Below, piece after piece: positions 60,801 through 64,000 of a stretch of DNA of 64,000 nt. The notes under the pieces are model-generated. The model worked only from the letters and a program-made list of their open reading frames with translations, ran no database searches and had not been told where the DNA came from. Each line of letters begins with the position of its first letter. Position 1 is the stretch's first letter. Source of the DNA: Arctopsyche grandis (taxonomy: Eukaryota; Arthropoda; Insecta; Trichoptera; Hydropsychidae). The stretch is from assembly GCF_051622035.1 (NCBI RefSeq), contig NC_135362.1:18438501-18502500 (forward strand), written 5' to 3'. A program made the position numbers and the translations under genes.

Positions 60801-63518
60801 CACGTCCATAACTCATAATTCTTTTGCAGTTAAAAAGATTTTTGTGTGATGAGCAGCATGGTTTTTCACCATGTCGTTCCACTACCACTAATCTTGCCTG
60901 CTTTTCATATTATACCATGTCTAAAGTTGACGGTGGTCAACAAGTTGATGTAGCCTACTTTGATTTTCGTAAGGCCTTTGATCTTGTTAACACATAGGCT
61001 ATTGCTAAAGAAACAGGCGTGCGGCGGGGAGAATTTGCGCTAATCTTTGCATAAAACTGTAACTGTTTAAAATGTCATATCTCTTTTACCAGTAAACGTA
61101 TAAAAGTGAAATTTGAAATGCAGTTTCGTATGGACTATCTTAAAATTTCGTAATTGTAAAATCAGTAAAAGTCAAACTGTGAGTCGCGTACTAATAAAAT
61201 AAATAATTAAAATGTGTATAAATATGGCAAATATACATATTTTATAAATAAACAAAAAAAATCTAGCAGCAGTGAACCTTTGTGTAACAAAAACAACAAA
61301 TGTCGTTATTTGAAACCTATAAATACAATGCAGTCAGATGCAATTCCATATGCTCTTTGGAATTGCCGACATCGAACAAGGTTAATCCTCTTTCGTCATA
61401 AATAACAATATCAGTGAGAGAATTTTAGGACATCGGCAAAATCTAAGAGGAACATAAAACAGACGTGAGAAAAAAAAAGGTCCCCCCAAAATGTGTTTAT
61501 TACCTAGTGCAGTGGTTAGTAACCAGGAGTCAAGTGTAGGCAATAAATTACCGAAGAAATATAAAAGGGCACATAGAAAACAATGGTGATATTTTCTTCA
61601 GAACATGAATATAAAAAAAATCAAACATTTATTCAACTAAAAACACAAAAAAAGCATTCACCCAGCCAACTGCACCCCTTATGTAGATATTCACATTTGA
61701 TTGATTGGTAGATATTTACACAATATTTATTTAAAAGTTTCCTTTATATTATCGATAAACTCACTTAATGGTTTTTGATAGTATTACATATTTTTATTAT
61801 TTACACACACACACGTTATTTAAACACAATATGAAATTCATACACTAATGAAATTTTCGCTGGTTTCGAACCTCTGAGAAGGTCGATGACGATCTGTTCT
61901 ATTATTTTTACAAACCTCCTATACGCTTTAGTTAAATAAAATAAAATTTGAGACATCTTCAGCATAACCAAAGAAATATTTTGTTAATTTAAAGAAATAT
62001 TTGGTACATTTGCTATAGTCCAGTTTCTAACCTTCTGGACTTTTCAATATCGACTTTTTTAAAATTATTTTAGTTAAATATCACCAACGACATCTTTTAC
62101 TAAGCCCCGATATGAATAAATTACAAGAAATACAAGGTTCAACGTGTTTTTTCTTTATATGAAGTAGGAGTGACGCAACGCACAAATTTGTGCACACGGT
62201 AGCCAAAGGAAGTTTTTCAAACGCACAAATTTGTGCGCACGGTATCCTGTGTGTTAATAATGACGCTCTTATGATCAGATTAGCTGAAGTGGGCTTTTCT
62301 CCACGTCTTCTTAAACTCTTTGCTTCTTATCTTAGTGATAGGAAGCAATTTGTTAGATATGGTATTTATAAATCTCCTTCATATTTTACGCGATCTGGTG
62401 TAACTCAGGGGTCCACCTTAGGCCCTTTATTATTTACTATAGTTATTAATAACCTCCCTAAAGTACTACGCAATACTTCATGTCTCTTGTTTGCAGACGA
62501 CGTTAAATTATTCTTTGCTGTTAAGGATGAGATTCCATTTTTCAGGATAATTACCAGAACCCAGAATAAGGTTAAAAATAAACTGGAGGCTCTAAGAGCG
62601 TAAGAGAGCGTAAGAACTAAATAAGAGGCTCTAAGAGCAAATTACAGCATGCCTTTAATACGTCAGGGGGCACACCGTCAGGCCCAACAGACCCCCTCAG
62701 CTTCAAAATTGCTATCCTAACATCTCCAAGCGAGACCCGCAATGTAATATGCTAGAAAGAAATGCTCACATAAAACCGGGTGACTTGGTCTCTCAACTTG
62801 GGATACTAAAAGCGACCAAGAATCCAATCAATATGTGATGATTAGAGGTAGGATAGTCACAGTACTATCCATTGTTCCATTGTTGTAAATCCTTTGTAAA
62901 AAATGTTCGGCAAACCTTTAACAATGCATTTACAACCTTTGAACAATACGCGGCACCTTCTGGGTCCGGTGACTAGTGATGATACAGTCACACGTTTTTA
63001 GTCTTTCTAATAGTCTTTTTCACTATGTAGTCGCCGAGTACAACGACGCGTTGTATTAAGGCACCCCGTAATACAACGCTGTACATTATGAGGGATCGTG
63101 TTGGTAGCTCCAACAAATCGCGGAGACCAGACCGAATCTCGCTAGTCAGCCGATTTTGTTGCTTGAGAGACTGGTGAGTTGCATGGTGTGGCAAGCACCG
63201 TACGACTGCATATATTTGATCTGATTATGCAACTAGTCAGTCGCCCGGTGTAGTCTGGCTGATAGGAATATATACTAATATAAAATTTTATTATTAGATC
63301 ACTAATATTGATCTAATAATAAATGTTAATCATATTTATAATTTATGTTAATTTGTGATGTGTGTTTTTGAAACTGGTTGTATTTTTGTTAAAGGTCTTG
63401 GCTGAGAATTCAGCGGGAAACAGCAGTAACTCTAGTGCAGGCCCCAATGGCAAAGGGTCTTCTCCACATGTCCACAGCAGCACAGATGATGTGCAACAAT
63501 CCACCCCCACTATTAATA
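35400..63518 (+). CDS. bon: Bonus, TIF1-family transcription co-regulator (3' partial)
   Basis: Fifteen coding exons: 35400-35639, 48706-48994, 54117-54345, 54467-54557, 54635-54894, 54986-55148, 55228-55372, 56381-56562, 56649-56844, 56972-57106, 57301-57519, 57611-57964, 58045-58229, 58345-58452 and 63395-63518. Phases agree at all 14 junctions; the visible coding length is about 973 codons. Domain order: Ala/Gly/Glu-rich N-terminus, RING, B-box 1, B-box 2, coiled coil, then a long Pro/Ser/Gln-rich linker. This is the TRIM24/28/33 (TIF1) layout, and bonus is the single arthropod TIF1, a nuclear chromatin-linked repressor/co-activator. The PHD finger and bromodomain that end the family are not in the window; the last exon ends in phase 1 at a GT donor, so the gene continues. 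Introns 1 (13.1 kb), 2 (5.1 kb) and 14 (4.9 kb) carry many transposons. Confidence 0.93.
35777..35960. repeat. Interspersed repeat (ACTAGTTGTTTTACCCGG family), inverted partial copy
   Basis: ATAATTTCGAAAGAGACTTT … ATGAATGTTTACTATTAGATT … ATGTTTAAGCGGTTTATATT is the complement of 2750-2985, lacking the ACCCGG end. Just inside bonus intron 1. Confidence 0.65.
35961..36863. other. bonus intron 1, nothing recognised
   Basis: AT-rich; (GT)n at about 36028-36041. A perfect 12-base inverted pair AACAGAGATCTC / GAGATCTGTT lies at about 36048-36076. Confidence 0.4.
36872..37909 (+). mobile_element. hAT transposon relic with transposase remnant, exact 8-bp duplication
   Basis: Begins CAGGGTTGTAGAATAGCCG and ends GTAGTGC-like complement …CACTACACCACTG. 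ctaaagac is exact at 36864-36871 and 37910-37917. On +, broken frames give SKFERVAF near 37580 and FRTAYFIAKHNRPYSDCF, LLQELNGLEISHSLHSRYCA, TNIIDHVSQNMKSRVCEKII at about 37660-37845. These match the DDE/RNase H entry of hAT transposases of the KIAA1586/ZMYM6-like group. Frameshifts and a large internal loss make it dead, although the target duplication is perfect. Confidence 0.88.
37953..38901 (-). mobile_element. piggyBac-like element 1 (949 bp), TTAA target
   Basis: TTAA at 37949-37952 and 38902-38905. Ends CCCTTTGACTGCTAC and GTAGCAGCCAAAGGG are inverted. TTAA duplication plus CCYT termini define the piggyBac superfamily. The only frame is the acidic N-terminal ORF on minus (38351-38124). 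The second copy at 46340 is more than 90% alike by eye. Confidence 0.88.
38124..38351 (-). pseudogene. Acidic N-terminal piggyBac transposase frame (75 codons)
   Basis: Starts MISDSESDESEIIAPRRGTR, then SSSTDSENEFIDNN, and ends in a Glu/Asp/Pro-rich run. PiggyBac transposases typically open with such an acidic Ser/Asp/Glu stretch before the DDD catalytic core; the core is absent. The ATG lies 550 bases inside the right end. Whether a peptide is made is unknown. Confidence 0.6.
38906..39190 (+). mobile_element. Decayed RTE/BovB-type LINE C-terminal relic
   Basis: GGAAACGGAATACATGAGTG, AGATATAGTGGAGCGATTGA and GTGGTACTCGAGTAAATG parallel the better copy at 42643-42960 (GGAAGCGGAATACGTGGGTG, GACATAGTAGATAGGGTAAA, GTACTCGAGATAATGG). 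The frames are broken. Confidence 0.65.
39295..39495. repeat. Short inverted-repeat element (CTCCGTTCCAT ends)
   Basis: GCGCTCCGTTCCATCGAC at 39301 is opposed by GTCGGAGAATGGAACGGAGT near 39470-39490. About 190 bases between. Possibly a MITE; no clear target duplication. Confidence 0.4.
39500..40740. other. bonus intron 1, nothing recognised
   Basis: Very AT-rich with TATG-type runs; no gene or named repeat. Confidence 0.4.
40750..41169. mobile_element. piggyBac-type MITE (420 bp)
   Basis: TTAA at 40746-40749, then CCCTTTGAATGCATTGAGCA. The right end is GCACTCAAAGGG followed by CTAA (one change from TTAA). CCCTTTGA-TGC termini relate it to the 37953 family, but the interior differs and is non-coding. 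Confidence 0.75.
41170..41690. other. bonus intron 1, nothing recognised
   Basis: AT-rich. A short palindrome GCGTGCATATACGCAT at 41218 lies in an ATGTATTTATGCG / CGCATAAATACAT hairpin. Confidence 0.4.
41695..42231 (+). mobile_element. Solo LTR (Gypsy-type), 537 bp, internal duplication
   Basis: Flanked by exact ATAT (41691-41694 and 42232-42235). Contains a TATA box (CCCCTTATAAGGCGG at about 42108) and poly(A) signal AATAAA at 42168, ending CCGACGCAACA. The U3 part carries two near-identical copies of GGGATTAGCGACAAGCTAAG … CAGTAGGTAAACAGATTAGA (about 41826-41930 and 41967-42075). The 5' terminal TATAAC is probably TGTAAC with one change. Related LTR ends on minus are at 47520 and 50478. 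Confidence 0.75.
42640..42965 (+). mobile_element. RTE/BovB-type LINE C-terminal fragment
   Basis: The frame 42643-42945 has YGCETRTLNAKMLHQVQCTQ, RSMECCMLGIMRKDRKRN, TWVRSMTKVVDIVDRVKRLN and WQWAGHVARSMNERW. This is the classic C-terminal end of RTE-like pol (QRAMER-MLGI … R-TK-xDI … WQWAGH-AR). No catalytic core; truncated. Confidence 0.85.
43310..44076 (+). repeat. Repeat module L, copy 2, with six 53-bp tandem units
   Basis: Six units (TCTCTGGATATGGCAGTGT, TGGCTCGGCATTCGGCTATG) start near 43325, 43379, 43430, 43483, 43537 and 43589. Then follows the 400-base segment shared with 33396-33797, ending ATTCCTACA. Sequence just before (43140-43310) resembles 33050-33120 weakly, so the module may start earlier. 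Frames over the array are repeats, not a gene. Confidence 0.7.
44158..44859. mobile_element. Solo LTR, 702 bp, exact AAAT duplication
   Basis: Starts TGTGACGAACGGATTTACGC and ends AAACGTCGCGTTACA (TG…CA). AAAT is exact at 44154-44157 and 44860-44863. A CCTATAAGGC TATA-like box lies at about 44778. GC-rich relative to surroundings. A 4-bp duplication with TGT…ACA ends fits Gypsy (or ERV-like) LTRs. Confidence 0.75.
44864..46335. other. bonus intron 1: orphan hAT end and small palindromic element
   Basis: CAGTGGCGTAACAAGGGG at 45059 is a hAT-like terminus with poly-G, but no matching right end was found. At 45876-46032, TTAGCACTTTAAGACC and GATCTCAAAGTGTTTAA are loosely inverted. The rest is AT-rich (45380-45730). 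Confidence 0.4.
46340..47295 (-). mobile_element. piggyBac-like element 2 (956 bp), TTAA target
   Basis: TTAA at 46336-46339 and 47296-47299. Terminal CCCTTTGACTGCTAC as in element 1. It differs by small indels (for example a 6-base gap shortening the acidic frame's end). Same orientation as element 1, 8.4 kb away. Confidence 0.88.
46526..46729 (-). pseudogene. Acidic piggyBac N-terminal frame, copy 2 (67 codons)
   Basis: Same start MISDSESDESEIIAPRRGTR as 38351-38124, with one substitution (YDF for YDI) and a different last few residues after an indel. No stop has arisen in either copy. Confidence 0.6.
47520..47825 (-). mobile_element. LTR fragment related to 41695 and 50478
   Basis: GGATCCAAATGACGGGCCAA and AGTCGCTTCACAGCATTTATT are the complement of the LTR R/U5 end (AATAAATGCTGTGAAACGAC). 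Internal imperfect repeats of TATTGTCTAG-CACG follow. Borders uncertain. Confidence 0.6.
47826..48010. mobile_element. MITE, Harbinger-like, TAA duplication
   Basis: AGGACTGAACACACTTGGCG at the left and CGCCTAGTGCGATCAGACCT at the right are inverted, flanked by TAA on both sides. 185 bases, GC-rich, with internal palindromic GCGCTGCGCTGCG. A 3-bp TAA duplication suggests PIF/Harbinger. Confidence 0.6.
48115..48541. repeat. Interspersed repeat ending in GACAGACAGACAG … TATATATAGATT
   Basis: AACTAGTTGAACCCGGGTGC at one end; GTTTCATCGGAATCGGTTGA, CGCATACGTGACAGACAGAC and (TA)n at the other. This CATCGGAATCGGTTGA … GACAGACAG layout is common in insect genomes. Contains an internal repeat of GCGAACACATTTGAAATTAT (48286, 48349). 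Class not certain. Confidence 0.55.
48706..54345 (+). CDS. bon: bonus exons 2-3: RING finger and B-box 1
   Basis: Exon 2 (48706-48994) has a Pro-rich run, then VRCVFCARVL and LLLCLHSGCDTCV. Exon 3 (54117-54345) continues with INCPICK. Together these supply the Cys-x2-Cys, Cys-x-His, Cys-x2-Cys and Cys-x2-Cys ligands of a C3HC4 RING, split by a 5.1-kb intron between ligand pairs 3 and 4 (the glycine codon is divided G/GT). Exon 3 goes on to B-box 1: CCSDGNNITGWCMHCKEYMC and SACAQAHKR. In TIF1 proteins the RING gives E3 ubiquitin/SUMO ligase activity and the B-boxes help assembly. All ligands are visible. Confidence 0.92.
48995..50475. other. bonus intron 2, first part
   Basis: Mostly AT-rich. 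A segment at about 49800-49920 (TTATTGGTTATACGGGCGCA … GCAGTTACACGAATGACC) is the complement of 50838-50930, so both are probably LTR fragments in opposite orientation. Confidence 0.45.
50478..50935. mobile_element. LTR fragments: minus piece like 41695, then plus piece ending in (CT)n
   Basis: TATTGTTGCATAGAGGTGGG, GGATCCAAATGAAAGGCCAA and TACCTCCTTATAAAGG (complement of TATAAGGAGGTA) show the 41695-type LTR on minus. From 50846, TGTAACTGCCGTGTATTTG … CCGAATAACCAATAAATACT with (CT)n is an LTR of another type on +, AATAAA included. Confidence 0.6.
50936..51581. other. bonus intron 2, nothing recognised
   Basis: A 95-codon plus frame (50999-51286) has no recognised content. AT-rich. Confidence 0.4.
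51586..52408. mobile_element. TTAA-flanked element, CACTTTGCAAG termini (piggyBac-like)
   Basis: TTAA at 51582-51585 and 52409-52412. CACTTTGCAAG is exact in both inverted ends. Inside, AGAATTC-TTGC/TCGTG motifs are repeated next to the left end. It hosts the ACCCGG-family repeat (51738-52110), a later nested insertion. Confidence 0.75.
51738..52110. repeat. Interspersed repeat (ACTAGTTGTTTTACCCGG family), longest copy
   Basis: TAATATATAATTTGGAAAGA … GAGCGAAGCCGGGTAATACA GCTAGTA on +, complement of copy 1. AATTTCGAAAGAGACTT occurs a second time at about 51905, so two copies may be fused. Confidence 0.65.
52413..53356. other. bonus intron 2, nothing recognised
   Basis: AT-rich. Short frame 53191-53412 is hydrophobic by composition only. 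Confidence 0.4.
53359..53614. mobile_element. MITE with CAGGATGTTT termini, TA duplication
   Basis: TA-CAGGATGTTTTTGGACATGAACTT is opposed by GTTCGTGTCCGGAAACATCC TG-TA. A TA duplication and 25-base inverted ends fit a Tc1/mariner-type MITE. 256 bases, non-coding. Confidence 0.65.
53749..53899. mobile_element. Short hAT MITE (151 bp), exact 8-bp duplication
   Basis: TAGAGACCGGAGCCACTTTG at the left and CAAAGTGGCTCCCGTCTCTA at the right. gttatcat is exact at 53741-53748 and 53900-53907. Both arms also pair at GCGCCATTCTTTGTTCAT / ATGAACGGCGC. Lies 220 bp before bonus exon 3. Confidence 0.85.
54467..55372 (+). CDS. bon: bonus exons 4-7: B-box 2 and coiled coil
   Basis: Exons 54467-54557, 54635-54894, 54986-55148 and 55228-55372. 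B-box 2 ligands are visible as FCHKHQQEPLAIFCNTCDRL, CRNCQLEEH and HRYQL, the second zinc site being cut by the 77-bp intron 4. A Lys/Glu/Leu/Gln-rich helix follows (KYKRGLLDSAMNVINERQVQ, then KTLEEKKNALEQLSAVTDHC), the coiled coil through which TRIM proteins dimerise. Exon 7 ends in VRIHLSFEKVPDLIK. The introns here are short and free of transposons, unlike those on either side. Confidence 0.92.
55373..56380. other. bonus intron 7, nothing recognised
   Basis: AT-rich 1.0-kb intron with no repeat that I can name. Confidence 0.5.
56381..58452 (+). CDS. bon: bonus exons 8-14: Pro/Ser/Gln-rich linker with long polyglutamine
   Basis: Seven exons: 56381-56562, 56649-56844, 56972-57106, 57301-57519, 57611-57964, 58045-58229 and 58345-58452. 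They encode the disordered linker between the tripartite motif and the missing PHD-bromo end. Exon 12 has a mixed CAG/CAA tract, almost unbroken Gln with a few His and Leu, at about 57737-57918; exon 11 has a shorter Gln/His/Pro tract at 57388-57465. Exon 13 contains QDSFKITIKQP, and exon 14 a non-repetitive DVTTNSLDKLCQDSVNDLMA segment that looks conserved. Minus-strand poly-Leu and poly-Val frames here are shadows of the repeat. Confidence 0.88.
58453..59069. other. bonus intron 14, first part
   Basis: CCCTTTGACGC near 58767 and CGCAGGCAAAGGGG near 59040 resemble piggyBac-type ends but lack TTAA, so no element is claimed. The rest is unassigned. Confidence 0.35.
59074..59572. mobile_element. 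piggyBac-type MITE (499 bp)
   Basis: TTAA at 59070-59073 and 59573-59576. CCCTTTGCCTGCGGC is opposed by GCCGCGGGCAAACGG. Same superfamily as 37953, different subfamily; non-coding. Confidence 0.8.
59690..60837 (-). mobile_element. Jockey-type LINE, C-terminal pol and 3' UTR (forward part of an inverted copy)
   Basis: The minus frame 60888-60163 is coding LINE from about 60837: NCKRIMSYGRANSLYC, VESMVDLGITFDPQFTFHNH, LVRSKLEYNAIVWNPHE and IEKVQKAFLRFLYKKEYG. This is the region after the catalytic FADD in Jockey/CR1-like pol. Then follows a 3' UTR shared with 14865 and 21216, ending in (TAAATA)n at about 59680. The frame is intact to its stop. The first residues of the open frame (before NCKR) come from the adjacent inverted segment read backward. 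Confidence 0.85.
60838..60990 (+). mobile_element. LINE reverse transcriptase, finger part, inverted, interrupted at KAFDLVN
   Basis: On +: FLCDEQHGFSPCRSTTTNLA, CFSYYTMSKVDGGQQVDV and AYFDFRKAFDLVN. These are the QHGF, RST-TNL and DxxKAFD (first catalytic Asp) blocks of RT. The frame is broken exactly at a TTAA by the element 60991-62253. Confidence 0.9.
60991..62253. mobile_element. TTAA-flanked DNA element (1263 bp) inserted in the LINE RT
   Basis: TTAA at 60987-60990 and 62254-62257; short inverted ends CACATAGG and CCTGTGTG. The subterminal palindrome GCACAAATTTGTGC occurs twice near the right end (about 62182 and 62222). TTAA duplication and subterminal repeats fit piggyBac-like elements. 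No transposase frame. Confidence 0.7.
62254..62603 (+). mobile_element. LINE reverse transcriptase, palm part with FADD, inverted
   Basis: The frame continues where 60990 stops: DALMIRLAEVGFSPRLLKLF, YLSDRKQFVRYG, SGVTQGSTLGPLLFTIVINN and LLFADDVKLFFAV. SG-QGS-LGPLLF and FADD are RT blocks 4 and 5 (catalytic Asp pair). It stops near the point where the minus-strand part at 60837 takes over in element order. Confidence 0.9.
62640..62745 (-). mobile_element. LINE RT N-terminal fragment (GPDGVP block)
   Basis: On minus: SLGDVRIAILKLRGSVGPDG and VPPDVLKAC. The GPDG-P block lies upstream of QHGF in the same kind of pol. It is in the same orientation as 59690-60837, outside the inverted segment. 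Confidence 0.7.
62746..63394. other. bonus intron 14, last part
   Basis: May include more of the LINE; minus frame 63194-62988 (68 codons) is not recognised. A short palindrome around TTGATCTAATAATAAA lies at 63285-63325. Confidence 0.35.
63395..63518 (+). CDS. bon: bonus exon 15 (last in window)
   Basis: The acceptor TTAAAG at 63394 is followed in phase 0 by VLAENSAGNSSNSSAGPNGK and a Ser/Thr-rich stretch, to donor ATA/GTAAGT at 63518. It joins exon 14 (…NGVQ) in frame after a 4.9-kb intron. A low-complexity Ser-rich exon alone is weak evidence; strand, phase and splice sites support it as the link toward the PHD finger. Confidence 0.7.
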
Positions 63519-64000
63519 GTAAGTGCAAACATGTTATTTCTATTGTAAATTATAAGATAATATCATTATCTAATATATAATTTGTATTTTATATAATAGC
63601 TAATACTATTGAATTTCGTGTACTGTGCACGTGAATAAATTTGTTATATGTATTAATTTTTGTATTTTTAAACCATTATGTAAATAATTTTTTTATTGCA
63701 TATTTATAAAACTGCTTGCATATATAACTTAAAGCATGTAAGTGTCTAACATCATATTTAATCTAAAGTAAAAACCTTTTTTATATCTATTCATTATACT
63801 GTTCGACACGAAACATGGTTTAGACACGAGATATGACTTCTTATAGATCTATGCCCAGTAAACACGAATCTGGTAATATAAAATGTTGATTGGCTCGAGA
63901 TTCGGAGATATATGTGTTTTTTAAATCGCGCGATTTTTCTATATCTTGGTATTGTTCGGTCGATGTCTCAAAATCTGTCAATTTTCTGTTCAAAATAAAT
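63519..64000. other. bonus intron 15, partial
   Basis: AT-rich; follows the donor after exon 15. No acceptor with a PHD-type exon is visible before the window ends. Confidence 0.4.

Noticed and set aside
62988..63194. 68-codon minus-strand frame
   Set aside because: No recognised domain; could be LINE-derived, but nothing in it proves this.

Overview
This is a window of an AT-rich eukaryotic nuclear genome, almost certainly an insect. It has split genes with GT-AG introns, long introns full of transposons, tRNA-derived SINEs, non-LTR retrotransposons, and an arthropod-type TIF1/Bonus gene. The order cannot be fixed from the sequence. A very frequent microsatellite built from the palindromic unit ACATATGT/TATGTACA occurs everywhere. 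There are no operons, rRNA genes, functional tRNAs or CRISPR arrays.

Three host genes are supported by exon chains whose reading phases agree at every junction. (1) On +, a Ras-like small GTPase of the RERG/RASL11/RASL12 type (exons 8007-8083, 25513-25691, 25785-25974, 26059-26127). It is incomplete at the 5' side, has a 17.4-kb intron, and its GTPase motifs are degenerate. (2) On -, PIGB (GPI mannosyltransferase 3), nine coding exons between 31491 and 29324, 516 codons, complete. (3) On +, bonus (TIF1/TRIM24/TRIM33 orthologue), fifteen coding exons from 35400 to 63518. It holds the N-terminal acidic/SUMO region, RING, two B-boxes, coiled coil and a long polyglutamine-rich linker; the expected PHD-bromodomain end lies beyond the window. 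The Ras-like gene and PIGB converge on a 3.2-kb AT-rich intergenic stretch. PIGB and bonus diverge from a roughly 4-kb stretch with GC-rich patches.

Most other recognisable sequence is mobile. The Ras-like intron holds hAT elements and MITEs (10067, 13120, 17248, 19189, 19692, 25072), two LINE types, tRNA-SINEs on both strands, and a fold-back element with a 9-bp target duplication (22532). bonus intron 1 (13 kb) holds a hAT with a transposase relic and exact 8-bp duplication (36872), two nearly identical TTAA-flanked piggyBac-like elements that keep only an acidic N-terminal transposase ORF (37953, 46340), another piggyBac-type MITE (40750), two solo LTRs with exact 4-bp duplications (41695, 44158), RTE-like relics, and a repeat with a 53-bp internal tandem array. 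bonus intron 14 holds a LINE whose reverse transcriptase is split by an internal inversion, with a TTAA element inserted in the inverted part.

No wholly new system is proven. The items most worth a second look are the degenerate Ras-like GTPase, the transposase-N-terminus-only piggyBac family, the inverted LINE with nested insertion, and the palindrome/duplication complex at 32.6-34.0 kb.
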